From NCBI GenBank assembly GCA_021401465.1, contig JADDMT010000026.1, forward strand, positions 62,001 through 126,000: 64,000 bases of DNA. The letters run 5' to 3'. Of this stretch, positions 11,016 to 21,531 are shown piece by piece; position 1 is the stretch's first letter; every line of letters begins with the position of its first letter. The notes under the pieces were generated by a model, which saw only the letters and a list, made by a program, of their open reading frames with translations, was not told the origin of the DNA and made no database searches. The stretch comes from Teratosphaeria epicoccoides. Its lineage: Eukaryota; Ascomycota; Dothideomycetes; Mycosphaerellales; Teratosphaeriaceae. The position numbers were made by a program, and so were the translations under genes.

Positions 11016-13054
11016 TCAACCTGCAGCAAATTGCGACTTCTTGCGCAACGCCTCACCATACCACCAAAGAATGCATGGAGCTGGCAGGCCAATCGCAATG
11101 CCAAGGAATGCGAGGAGGGAGTTTCCCCATCTAAAGATCAATGTCAGTGAAGGTTTACACGTAGTTCTGCATGTCATTCTCTAACTCACCCATATCCTAG
11201 CGCCTCGTACATGTATGGTGCAAACAAAGGGAATCCAAAACCACCCAGTGACCGGAACACAGTCGTAGCTGCAATCGCGGATGCCGCGAAACGAGTGTAG
11301 GAGTCGACGATGTAAGTTTGACAATTCTGGAACACCAGCTGGTTGCCAGCTGCGAAGATAGCTGCGCCGATGTTTGGCACTATCCAAAACACTTTGAAAT
11401 CAGCGGACCACCCGTAGATAAGGAGACCGATGGGGACCATGAGGGCACCAGGAAACATGAGCGGAACGCGAAACTCGCTGCGACCCACGCCGCCGTTCTT
11501 GGCTTTGAGCGACTTGTAGATCCTGTCTGCAGACTTGGCCGCGATCTGCGTTCCGGCGTAGAAACCAAGACCCAGGGAGATGTAGTTCAGACCTGCAATA
11601 CCCGATGTCTCCCCATAGTTAGGAAGGCCGCTGAGGGGCGCATCTTTGGCGAATAGATTAGGGAAGGTGGCAAGGACGAGATACAGAACGCCGTAGACGT
11701 AGCCGATATATGCGGCCAGAACCTGGACAATGGGCTGAGTGCCGAGAAGCTTGAAGGGCCTGCCAAGCGCGGTTTTGAGATGCTGGGAGAACTTGCGACT
11801 CGGGTTGTCGAACTCGGTGTGTAAGTCCTTGTTGCCCGTGATCTTGATCAATTGCTTCTTCTTCCGCTTTAGGATCTCGGCTGCATACGTCTCGCGGAGA
11901 GTGAAGATACCCAGCACCTGAACGGCAGCCGCCGCAATGGATGTGGAATAGAACACCCATTTCCAGGTGCTGTACTGTGCGATGAAACCACCTGCGATAG
12001 GGCCAATCGCCGGGCCAAGCAGTGGCATCAGCGAATACAGCGCCATGGCCTTGCCTCGCTCCTGCGGCAACCAGATGTCGCCTAGCACGCCTCCACCGAT
12101 GCCCATGGGCGCGCTGCCGCCAAGGCCGGAGAGGAAACGAAACGCGATCAGTGCGCCAATGCCTGGCGAGAATGCGCATAGCAGGTTGAAAACCATGTAG
12201 AAAAGGTTGCTGAGCTGAAGGATGATCCTACGGCCGAACAGCTCGGATAGCGGCCCTAGGAATAATGGACCGACTGCAAAGGCCAGAATGAACGTTGATA
12301 TGGCCAATTGGCCTTGGATTGCAGCGGTGATGTGGAGGTCACTCATCAGCTGCGCTACAGCCGGTGCGATCATCGAACTCGACACTGGAGAAATGAAAGT
12401 GAAGAGCGAGACGGTCAGAGTTGCCAGCCACTTCTTCTTCTTCGGCCAGTTCTTTGGGTTATCCGGGTCATCTGGGCCGTCCCAGGTGACTAAATTGATG
12501 TCGTTTTCTCCCTTCTTCGATCGGATTGACACTCCACGTTTGATCGTGCCGTCTCGATTGAGCTTGACCGTGCCATTCCGGATGATCTGGATCTGTCCGA
12601 AAGTCTGCCCGTCCTGACCCTGCGCTTCCTCCTCGATGGGCCACACGCCGCCTGCCTCTTCTAACAACTCCTCCTCTTCTTGCGCCCAGAACTCCTCTTC
12701 TTCCTGATAATCGTGCACAGCTCCAGCATAGTAGTCTAGATCAGACACGATCAAATGCAGATCGACGATCGATTCTCTCGGTATACTCCTCACGGACCGC
12801 GTTGAATTGTTCCTGTTGAATGCTTGCCCTTCCTTGAACCATAGTGGCGGTGGGGCGGTATGCTTGGTGCGGATGGGCTCATATCCCTCGTCTATCCATG
12901 GAAATTCCGCCACACTCTCTGAATGCAGCCTCGCTGCCTCAACCTCCTCTATGGGTCGATTGGCTAGATGGTAGCTATCGCTATCTGTGAGACCGGACAA
13001 AGATGTGTTCCACGACTTGACTGTGCCAACCGTACTTCGAGGAGTATGGGCCAT
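11016..13054 (-). CDS. MFS multidrug/polyamine-type transporter (DHA1)
   Basis: Proton antiporter of the plasma membrane expected to export drugs, toxins or polyamines. Exon 1 is 13054-11190, exon 2 is 11130-11016; the 59-nt intron (GTGAGT...CTTTAG) is supported because it appends the last membrane segment, WGNSLLAFLGIAIGLPAP. The product is 659 aa. Residues 1-200 are a long acidic cytoplasmic tail, with an Asp/Glu run around residue 125 (QEEEEFWAQEEEELLEE). WDGPDDPDNPKNWPKKKKW just before TM1 is the typical entry motif of fungal DHA1 pumps. GPLSELFGRR is the MFS A-motif between TM2 and TM3. Substrate is unknown. Confidence 0.9.
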
Positions 13055-15223
13055 GGCGACGACCTGTCATACAAGAAGGAGAGAACACAGATTCAACAGA
13101 TTAGACAGACACGCCGGCGATGACGAGGTGAGGGCAAACGGACCATTTGCCCGCACGGCAGCATGGGCATATTCGTGTATATGCTGCTGACGGCCATGGC
13201 TGCCGTCAGCCCGAGCTAGACAGTCAGACCGGCCTTGCGCACGCGATCGTGTGGGCGTCCCGTGGATAGGGATTGCTCTCACAGATTACCAAAACGGTCT
13301 CTACTGTCGGCTAAGAAAAGAGCAGAACTTGGCCGTTGACGCTGCCATCGCGCCGTGCAGATGCAGTTTGACTTTCGGACAACCCTATTTGTGTCACCGC
13401 GCTATCGCTGGAGCGGGATCTGATTGGCTCAGACGCGGGGAAACTGGAGCCACAGCATCGTCAGAGAAGGCGCGACAGGGGTTGGGGCCGATGTGCGTTC
13501 TTTCCTGGAGAACACAGGCGTCTTACATGATGCATATGATGGCAGTTTTGGCCCTTGTCATCCATCATCGTCAGAGGCGCAGGCTGACCGACGCGATGTG
13601 TCCGAGAGCATGTCGGCCATCCTGCAGACGTGATCGCCACGTACTGATAGGATGCGGGAAGAGGCTGAGTGTATACTCCGTAGTACACCGCAGCCAAAGT
13701 TTTCGCGACCCCATTGAGCCAATGTGCGTCGTTAAGAGGCCGGTAGCACGCACGCTAGCGGTTGTCAGCGCGTGGTTTGATTGACGCCCCTCGACGACCA
13801 CAAGAGTCAGATAGGGGCCCTGCGCCAATCTCGATAGGATCCTAATAATATAGTGAAGGATTGATATCGAGGGCGTCGTCGGGACTTCAGAAGGACGGAG
13901 ACTCCTCACCAGTCCGTCCAATGGCGCGGAGAGTGCCTGGTTGGATCTGACGATGAGAAAGCGAGCTGTCTGTGGGCTGTTGATGCAGGTCAAGTTGCAC
14001 GCGGCAAGACGGCATCAACTCAAAAGGTTACGCTCACACCGACGGAAGCTCAAGGCAGGAAAGCACACCACGCGGTCCCAGTCGGCGACACGCGCCGGGT
14101 GAGTGCCGAGCAGGCCATCCTCGTCACGACTCAAGCGGCTCTGCCGTTCGGACGAGCAATGCCAGCCACAAACCGAGGACAGAATGCATGAGGCTAGAAT
14201 ACCGAATGTTTCGCCTGCTTCATCTTGGCATCGTCGCGCAACATCTCGCTTCAACTTCAGGACCCGAACTGTGTGCGTCCAAGTCACAGCACTGCTACAG
14301 CGTCAATAATGCCGGTACTGGAGTTGCATTGTAGCTCTGGCGCACGATTTGCAGAAGTGCAGTGCCAGTGCCTGATTGACTGTGTACCAGCCCCTGTATG
14401 CACATGCTCTGCTTGCACATATCTCCTGCATGCACTCCGTTCGCTTAGGCCTGTACGGCTATGCGAAGGCAGCACAACTATCGCGGCATCCTTGTTGGAG
14501 CGTACCAGCTCCTGGACACCGCCATGATCCGACAGGAAGGATTGTGCACCGACTTATGCACATACCTCGCGTATTCTTGAGATCTGGCATCGTCGTCATT
14601 GCGCACGCGCCTATAGACGCAACCCTCTTCCGACCTGCTGTCTGGTGAAGTGCCGCGGGCTGCACCGTGTGCATGTAGCGCCTGCCTACTTGAACAGCTC
14701 AGGATGAGATTCGGTGCATAGCAGATAGTCATGTCTGATCGGAATTGTGCTATTGATCCAGGCAAGATCGACTCGTTGCATCGGTTGTTGGAACTCGACA
14801 GAGTCAGGAGTTTAAACTCTGCTGCATACAGATTTGCGCCCTGACACCGGGAATCGAAGTGTCCTCTCCCAGCTCAAAACGGTTACCATCAGACGCTACC
14901 AGGTTTTTACCCAGCCTTACCTCCCAGGAACCATTCCAGCTCCGCATGTCCGCACTTGACGCATTCCTGCGCAACAAAAGACCGCATTATCTCAACTATG
15001 TGAGCATTCAAGATCTTTTATCAGCCTCACCGAAGATGTTCTCATTGCTCAAGAAGAGAATAATCGGAATGATCCACGTGCCATGCAAAGTGCAAGAGTC
15101 TCGGTGGCATGCTGTAAATGCAAAAGGCACGCACGACTGAGGCCAACGACATAAAAGGAAAGGAAAGCGCAAAAGCACAGTGATGAACTGTTAAAGCGAC
15201 AACGAACTCAACAATCTGAATAC
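13055..15223. other. Gene-poor region with one hairpin
   Basis: 2.2 kb with no convincing gene. Frames here are short and without domain motifs, and most begin at non-ATG codons. It contains an inverted repeat at 13186-13210 upstream of the MFS gene and ends at the tRNA gene. Confidence 0.4.
13186..13210. repeat. 9-bp inverted repeat (hairpin) upstream of the MFS gene
   Basis: GCTGACGGC and its exact reverse complement GCCGTCAGC are separated by 7 nt (CATGGCT). It sits about 130 bp upstream of the MFS start codon, so it could be a dyad binding site or a 5' UTR hairpin; either is inference. Confidence 0.5.
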
Positions 15224-15368
15224 GGGTCAATCCGTGGATCGAACACGGGACCTCTCGCAGATAGTGTTCAGGGTGGGCCCTAAGCCTGGTTTATGGTCAG
15301 AGCTTGTTTTGTTGCTAAGGCTCTGTGGTGGACGGCTTACGAGAATCATACCACTAGACCAATTGACC
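15224..15368 (-). tRNA. tRNA-Pro(AGG) interrupted by two inserts
   Basis: The mature parts fold as a full cloverleaf. Acceptor GGTCAAT pairs with ATTGACC; the D arm is GTCT-AGTGGTA-TGAT; the anticodon stem CTCGC pairs with GCGAG around loop TTAGGGT (anticodon AGG); the variable loop is AGGTC; T stem CCGTG pairs with CACGG around TTCGATC; the discriminator is C. Internal promoter boxes are intact: A box TGGTCTAGTGG, B box GTTCGATCC. A normal tRNA intron of 18 nt (15260-15277) follows position 37 and contains CCT, able to pair with the anticodon. A second insert of 55 nt (15286-15340) splits the anticodon stem after its third base and has spliceosomal signals. No stem mismatch is seen, so the gene does not look decayed. 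A TTTT run on the minus strand at 15171-15174 may end Pol III transcription. Confidence 0.85.
15286..15340 (-). other. 55-nt spliceosomal-type intron inside the tRNA gene
   Basis: Read on the minus strand the insert starts GTAAGC, has CTGAC 13 nt before its end, and ends ACCAG: consensus fungal 5' splice site, branch site and 3' splice site. Its length equals that of the protein-gene introns here (53-62 nt). Exact removal gives ATTCTC-GCTTAGGG, the standard fungal tRNA-Pro anticodon arm. It can also fold: TAAGCC near its 5' end pairs with GGCTTA across the 3' junction, and CAGAGC pairs with GCTCTG inside. Introner-like elements that form hairpins are described in Dothideomycetes, but in protein genes; placing this insert in that class is inference. 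Confidence 0.7.
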
Positions 15369-17265
15369 GGCCGTGTCAGCGGCTACGCTGATTGGATGAG
15401 GGAAGGCAGGACAGAGCGTACCATATTCAAGCAGCTGTGGGCGGAGCTCATCCAGCCGACTTGGCAAGAGTGTCCCCCACATTACTGCCTCAAAGTTACT
15501 CCTACTTCTCCCCCTCTTATTTTCTTTCTTCTGACGTTGCACCCTACCTTTTGAGCCTATAGCAGACTCAAATGGTGATCCGCATCAATTGCTAGCAAGA
15601 CAACGGGTCTGCCTTCCAACTGGTCCTGGACTGGAGTCTCATTTGAAACCCTCCATCAAGAGGACGCTTAATCATGCCACGACCGGCAGGACTTGGCCTT
15701 CGGTTGGCTTATGAGGGACCGCAGAGATCTCAACCGTATGTGGTTGAGCTGTGACACAATTTCATCGTGACCGATGGAAATTCACACCACGTTCTCACCA
15801 GAAACGATCAAAGATCTGTTGAAAGCGTCGACGGCAATCAAGCTGCCTCGAGACAGTCCAGTCCCAACGCCTCATAGACGGATCGATCTGACCGGTGTTC
15901 GGTGAGAATGTCTTCGCTACGCCACTGCAAGCCCGGGTTTGTGCTCACCTAGTCTACGATCTACTTCCTTGGACGATCCAGCCGAGAATGCAGTCTCAAG
16001 ACAGCATCCGTTCGGCATCCATGGATGCATGTCGAGGCCTCACTGATATCATACCGATCAGGATGGCTTTGCATCTGGCCGTACTTATGTCTCGATCTCC
16101 GTTGCACTTCCCCTCGATTGCATGTGGAAGCGAGTATAGAAGCAGAGGAATGAAACGGTATTGTGCGGCGTGACGTCGCAGACCAAGAGCTCTCTAGCCT
16201 CTCGGAGGCCCCGTGACAGGGCAAGGCACAAGCTTGTGCTTCGGCTGTCGACCGCAGCATCAATAATATGCTATCTTGTCAACGAGCCGCTGTCTGCGTA
16301 CATGGGAGGTCTCTGGGAAAGATACCGACATCAGAGACGGTCCGGGCACAGAAGCACTCCGTTCGCCCCACCGTCACTGGCGACGACTACTGCCACCTGA
16401 CGCCCGGTTTGACACCTTTTCTGCACCTTGCCGGCCTTTGCGCAAGACCTCCCCGCGCTTGCAGCCTTCCATCAACAGCATTGCCGATCTCTTCTTCGAA
16501 GACAACGACTCTCGCAACAACTACGTTCACGGCAATACTATCAATGCCGCTCGATCTTCGAACCCTGCCTCTACTCGGGCTTCCCGTCCCGTCCTCCTTG
16601 TCAGAATCGCAATGCACCGCAAAGGAGCTAGCTGCACGACCACCCGGACGAGGCCCTGGTAAGTCTTCAAAGCTCGTTCGAGCATTCATCTGCCCAGGAG
16701 AAGAGATTTTGTGCTAATTCGCTTGCACAATTCTGTCTTGGAGCCCGCTACGTCGTAAGTCTGATCATTGCTACTCGTCTGCTTAAATGAGCTATGCAAA
16801 CCCCGCAAGTGTAAAGACGAAACAGAATGGTCGTGACTCAGGGCTGATGATACATCCTTTCTTTGTTGTAGGTTGCGTGCAGGAAAAGTTCTCGACTTCG
16901 TGAACATACCCTTGACTGTTTTAAACATCCACAGGAAGCGAAGGCTGGTTGCAAATGTAAACTTGGCGTGGCTGGGTCGGACACCTGTCTCCTGCATGAT
17001 GGCGAATCGTGCGGTGGCACGGGGCCGTGAGTTGCTGAGGTCTCGAGGAGGATGCTGGTTTTCTTTTGCTTCATGGGACAGAAGACGCAAGGAGTAGTCT
17101 ATGGTCAAGAGTCATGAGGGAGACAATCGCTTTCTATAACGTACGAGTAGCAACGACTCTAGCTCGGCTGGTTGCATGGTGCCAGTTCCAGGTGCGCACG
17201 TCACTCATGCGCCATCGTCGTGCGTCATGCGACTTGAGATCCACGGTCTGCATGCTACTGGTACA
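15369..17265. other. 1.9-kb gene-free region
   Basis: Between the tRNA gene and the second secreted-protein gene. Frames around 16270-16720 are open in several phases but show no motif or clear start, so nothing is called. Confidence 0.4.
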
Positions 17266-17744
17266 TTAAGCCAGTCTCGCAGCTCCGCGAGGAGGTCCAG
17301 TCGGAGGTACAGAGCAGACCAAGGGTCCAGGTATGCTGGAAGCGCGGGTAAGATTCTCTCCTCTAGCGCAACTTGAGTCCTCCAGAGCCTCCTTAACTCT
17401 GCGGGCCGCACTTATTCCACAACAAACCGATTCTCCCGCATTGCCGCCCTCGAGGTAACATCCGAGACTCTGAGCATTGATTTGGAGGCAGCTGCAGGTA
17501 GCTCCAAAACTTGAGCAGTCGCGGGAGTGGCTGCCGGCGAGGTGTGCGTCGCAGTGGATTTTTAGTGTCTTTCACAGTCAGTCTGACCCAGACACGAAAA
17601 TACGCTGAGAGAGCGAGTGGTGAGAGCGAAGGGCTAGCAGCTTGCGATCTTTGTTTCGTCGCTGCTGCAGGTTACATCAGCAATGGTGCATTGTGCTGTC
17701 GCCGGGTGGAGCAGGACTAGGCAGAGGGCGAGGAGATGTTGCAT
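17266..17744 (-). CDS. Small secreted cysteine-rich protein, family member 2 (effector-like)
   Basis: Spliced model not visible as one ORF. Exon 1 (17744-17676) encodes MQHLLALCLVLLHPATAQ, a clear signal peptide, plus CTIAD. The intron 17675-17569 (107 nt) starts GTAACC, has CTGAC near its end and stops at GTGAAAG. Exon 2 (17568-17266) continues TLKIHCDAHLAGSHSRDC. The join gives C-x9-C-D-A-x8-D-C-x6-C-x-C-x9-C, matching the cysteine frame of the genes at 475-810 and 45139-45573; only this acceptor avoids a stop, which supports the model. As drawn the protein is 123 aa with a CC pair and two further Cys. The C-terminal third (after ESVCCG) is less like the relatives, so another intron or an earlier end is possible. 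Function unknown; an effector role is inferred. Confidence 0.65.
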
Positions 17745-18069
17745 TTTGGCAAGAACAGCTTGCGCATAGTGTACCAGTCATGGCTTTATTCCTCTGTCTG
17801 GAAGGCCGTTTACAACTACGGATACCGAATCTTGGGCTATGCATGGTTTTGCTTCCAGACGGAGTCTTGCACGTCTTACTTGTTGCGAACCGAGCGGCTC
17901 CAGGTCAAAGGCAAACCCGACTTGCGCGGGAGCTCCGAAGCAGCATGACAGGACACAAAAGGTACACTGCTCGATAGTAAGACGCATCGTTGCCTGCTAG
18001 ACGACTCCAGACGTGATGCGATCAAAAGTGCCCATGCACAGCTTGGACATGCTTCTGACAAGAGATGAT
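17745..18069. other. Intergenic, promoter side of secreted-protein gene 2
   Basis: 325 bp; no gene or repeat seen. Confidence 0.35.
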
Positions 18070-19848
18070 CTACGCCCCGTCAGCATTCTCTACTGCCTTC
18101 GTAGCCATGCCCATCATCATCTCCAGATCATCACCACTTTCCTGCCCAGCCTTGAGCTTGTCACGGAGTTTAACGAGCTTCTGTGCGACATCCGCATCAC
18201 CAATACTCTGGTATCGCTTGATCATCCGTGTCGTGTCTTTGCCCGAACTTATGTACAGCCCGGGACCTCTTGAAGCCAGCAGCATCCAGAGAAGGTTCTG
18301 CAGTAGATCAGAGCCTCTGGTCATCCTCATCATGGCCTTGAGCATCTGCTGCAGAGTCTGTTGCTTCAATTGGTGGAGTTGCTCGGATGTTGGTAGGTCA
18401 ACCTTCTGCTTCCTTGCCAGCTTCGACAGCGCAGCATGAACACCGGTCAGAGACTTGGCATCTGAAATGGCCTGTTGCATCTTCTCGATATCTCGCTTTC
18501 GGCTCTTATTGATCAAGAGTCTGTTTTCTTGTAGGCTCTGTAAGATTGATGGCACGATGTCTCGTCGGAAATAGTGACCAATGTATTCCTCCAGATGCTC
18601 CTTCAGGACTGGATCGGCGGCTGTCGAGATGCCGTCCATGTATAGCTGTGCAGGACACAATAAGCGTTCCGTCACAATACTCTCGAAGGTTTCCACGTCC
18701 TCTCGCTCCAGCTTCGCAAACTTGTCAGTGATCAGTGGCTCGAGCTCCGCAGCTCGTGATGTCGTCAGTAGTGTCAGCAGAAATGTGCGGTCAGTTTTCT
18801 CCTCAACGAAGCTGAATACGCGCTGTATCAACATGGCAACACTTTCGCTGCCATCTCGATGATGCCACACGTTGGTAGCACCTGGTAGGGCGGCACAGCG
18901 CAATGACTCCATGCCCTCGTTTAGCTTATCACCAGTGACCACCACTGTTGTCCCTTCATTCTCGATGGGGAGCTCAGTGATTGAAGACGCGGCATCGCTA
19001 CTCAAAGCGGCCCTAACCTCGTTAAGAATAGATCGCAAGCCATGCTCTTTCGCATGCTCGGCAGGTTCGGTGCTGACAGGCACGCGGCAAAACCCGTCCT
19101 GCGAAAATTGAGTCACCAGTTCTGCCACAGCTTGATCATAAACAGCTTTGCGCTTCGCTTCGAGGCCAGCTGTGTTGTTTGCAGGTATGTAACACACAGT
19201 GTCACTTTGTGTCTCGAATTTGCCGCTGCGCCCGGTCTGCTTAAGTGCTTCATTGCCAAGATGCTTTAACAAACCAGGCGAAACCTCAGCATAGAACATT
19301 GTCAGATCAATGCCCTGTGAATCGCCAGGCTCGGCATCTGCTATGTGGCTGGAGACCTCTTTGACCAGATCCGTGGCATACAGGTATCGCCTGCTACCAT
19401 CGTCGAAGAAGCGCACCGCATCACTATGTGGATCATGCAACAGCACGAGCTTGTCCAGCGATTCCAGAGCAATGTCCTCTCGAGTGACAAGCTCTGAAAT
19501 TGTCAATGGCTTTGCAGTCGTCTGAGCTTTGATACTGTTCCATGTCGATTGGGCCACAGGAGTGGGAAGTATAGACTGCCGGTCCCGATTGAAGTAAATC
19601 TGGCCATCGTAGCAGTTGAACAACCAGTCTGTCTTCAGGATGCCTAGCTTTCTCGGCAGATCAGATAGTCGCAGACGCTCAGGGCATGTAGCCAAAAGCT
19701 CGCGAAAGTCCTGGATGACCTTTCTGGAGCTGATCAGAGTGTCGCCAGCTGCGCTTCGGACTAAGGATGGATGCTCACGTAGAGGCGACGGCAGTGGGAA
19801 GGCTGCTACCAGCGTGACTATGTCCGGTGTGGCAAACAGGCGTGACAT
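18070..19848 (-). CDS. Unrecognised 592-aa soluble protein, possibly tandem winged-helix
   Basis: Intronless ORF from ATG 19848. It has no signal peptide or membrane segment and reads as a mostly alpha-helical soluble protein. N-terminal segments such as RLSDLPRKLGILKTDWLF and LTISELVTREDIALESLDKL look like small winged-helix units, an arrangement that recalls the UFM1 ligase UFL1. Most ascomycetes lack UFMylation, so I hold this only as a weak lead. The C-terminal part (residues about 430-560) is helix-rich and charged, ending in a Met-rich tail (LEMMMGMATKAVENADGA). Codon use and length show a real gene; I do not recognise the family. Confidence 0.7.
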   Translation of the reverse strand: MSRLFATPDIVTLVAAFPLPSPLREHPSLVRSAAGDTLISSRKVIQDFRELLATCPERLRLSDLPRKLGILKTDWLFNCYDGQIYFNRDRQSILPTPVAQSTWNSIKAQTTAKPLTISELVTREDIALESLDKLVLLHDPHSDAVRFFDDGSRRYLYATDLVKEVSSHIADAEPGDSQGIDLTMFYAEVSPGLLKHLGNEALKQTGRSGKFETQSDTVCYIPANNTAGLEAKRKAVYDQAVAELVTQFSQDGFCRVPVSTEPAEHAKEHGLRSILNEVRAALSSDAASSITELPIENEGTTVVVTGDKLNEGMESLRCAALPGATNVWHHRDGSESVAMLIQRVFSFVEEKTDRTFLLTLLTTSRAAELEPLITDKFAKLEREDVETFESIVTERLLCPAQLYMDGISTAADPVLKEHLEEYIGHYFRRDIVPSILQSLQENRLLINKSRKRDIEKMQQAISDAKSLTGVHAALSKLARKQKVDLPTSEQLHQLKQQTLQQMLKAMMRMTRGSDLLQNLLWMLLASRGPGLYISSGKDTTRMIKRYQSIGDADVAQKLVKLRDKLKAGQESGDDLEMMMGMATKAVENADGA

Positions 19849-20242
19849 CTTGCGTGAATGTTTGTGGCGTCCAAGGTCTCCGGCTATGCGAGCTTACCCC
19901 AGAAGGAAGGCACGAGGTAGTCTCCGTCCACGGCGTTGCGGTCTGCCTTGCGTGAACTTCAGAAACTCGCATCAGCCGTCGTCGAGTGGAGGTTATCGTT
20001 CATGTTTACCCAACGATAAAGAAGATTGGAACCAAGATTCCATGTCATGAGCAAAGAATCATTTCATTAGCCCACAAAAGACATTCTGATGCGCACAGAC
20101 CACTAAAGGTCCGAGGCGAGCATGACATCGGCGGTCTCGACTTTCCAGTTTAATCGGGAATACATGTAGCCAAAATCACCAAGTCCGCGTCTCGACATCG
20201 CAACACAAAGTTAACTTTCCGAACGTACACGTCGGTAACCCA
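19849..20242. other. Divergent promoter between the 592-aa gene and ISD11
   Basis: 394 bp shared by two genes transcribed outward. No specific operator recognised. Confidence 0.5.
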
Positions 20243-20708
20243 ATGTCAAGTCCCACCGCGATGGAAGTGCGCAGCCTCTACAGATCACTACTGCGAACCT
20301 CAAACCAATTCGCCGCATACAATTTCAGAGAGTACGCAAAGAGGAGGACAACAGATGCATTTCGCGAACACAGCACAGAGACAGATGGGAGGCAAATACA
20401 GGAGTTGATGCAGAAAGGATTGAAGGAGTTGCAGATGTTGAAGGTGGGCGTCAAACAATTCCCTTCCCAGAGATTGGAACCCCGAAGATAGCGCATCGAT
20501 GAGAGATGGGCCTCGTGCTGACTATGCGCGCGCAGAGACAAACCGTAGTTAGCCAATTCTTCCAGCTTGACCGGTTAGTGGTGGAAGGCGGCAAGACGGG
20601 CAAGCAACGAGGAGACTCTGGTGACATAGTGCGGCAGAAGGATCAAGGGTAAGCTCAACATGAAATTATTCTCGCGGGATCGGGCCTGACTTGCATAGGT
20701 GGGATTGA
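20243..20708 (+). CDS. ISD11: ISD11/LYRM4, LYR-motif subunit of the mitochondrial Fe-S cluster machinery
   Basis: Small partner that stabilises the cysteine desulfurase Nfs1 in the mitochondrial matrix. Three exons: 20243-20443, 20536-20648, 20699-20708; introns of 92 nt (GTGGGC...CGCAG) and 50 nt (GTAAGC...CTGAC...CATAG). The 107-aa product has the LYR motif in EVRSLYRSLLRTSNQFAAYN, then FREYAKRRTTDAFREH, RQTVVSQFFQLDRLVVEGGK and the conserved C-terminus VRQKD-QGWD. The 10-nt last exon encodes only the final WD and the stop; without the second intron the frame would stop just before it, and the WD ending is what I know from fungal relatives. The start could also be the second Met (MEVRSLYRS). 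Confidence 0.9.
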
Positions 20709-20992
20709 GGATGAAAAAACGGATTGAAGACGGTTCGACTGTACATTTGCTTGATATCCAAAGCTTCGTCGGCGCAGGCAGATCTGTAAAATACCAAACA
20801 TCGCAATTCAAGGCTTGCGACACGCAACACGCCAATTCGTGGCCCAAGATTCCTCCAGAGCTGCCTCTTCAAGCCGCCAATCAATTCAGGCGTCCAAGTT
20901 CCGCAGCGCAACCTTCTCCGTGCTTGCCTTTATCCAGTACGAGAACTGCAGCTTCTGATCAGGATCTTGCTCGCACTTGTGGCGGAGCTTAG

Positions 20993-21531
20993 TCCTTTAG
21001 CCCGCAGATCGCCTTGATCATCGGCTCTCTCCAAGTGTGTCTTGTGGCGATAGGAGCTTGGCTGAACGCAATGTCTGTCAACACAATGATTCTCTGTTGA
21101 GTCTGTCGACTCAGGAATCCCGCAAAAGCTGCCAGGTGCGAAGCAGAAGCGAATCCGGACAGCGCCAGTTCCTCGAGTACTGGTAGGTTTGTCTGAAGTA
21201 AAGCCTTTGCGAGTTCTTGATTGCCATCCCGAGAGAGGTGTACATGGTGATGGAAATCGTATGTCGATTTTGGTTGAAGAGAGACTTTCTTCAAATTCAC
21301 TGATCCCCAGAATATCGCGACAGTGGCTCAAGCTCCGTCGTCACTGAGCTTGCCGCGCAATCGGGCTCCTAGGGATAGACTGTGCAGCCGTTTGAAGAAG
21401 GTAGACATGCGGTCAATCCTAGGGCTATCGTCCGGCCTCACGCAGGATGCCCAACCGAGTGTCGGGTAACTCAAACAAGGGCTCACGGTAAAGGCCTTCA
21501 CAGCCGCCTGGTCGAGCGTAATGGCATCCAC
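20993..21531 (-). pseudogene. Probable decayed LRR/F-box-like gene fragment
   Basis: One minus frame carries two protein-like stretches split by an in-frame TGA (about 21330): an upstream part with STFFKRLHSLSLGARLRG and a downstream part with NLKKVSLQPKSTYDFH and LPVLEELALSGFASASHLA. The spacing of leucines (LHSLSL, VLEELALSG) resembles the repeats of fungal F-box/LRR proteins, but no F-box is seen. No ATG in good context begins it. It lies 0.5 kb from a MITE. It could instead be a spliced gene I cannot resolve. Confidence 0.3.

Noticed and set aside
15286..15340. Reading the 55-nt insert as a misplaced tRNA-endonuclease (bulge-helix-bulge) intron
   Set aside because: Pairing TAAGCC/GGCTTA joins intron start to the 3' exon, the wrong topology for that motif, while the GT/branch/AG signals are complete. 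Kept only as a weak alternative.
15234..15554. 106-codon plus-strand ORF across the tRNA gene
   Set aside because: It is the antisense shadow of the tRNA and its flank; no motif.
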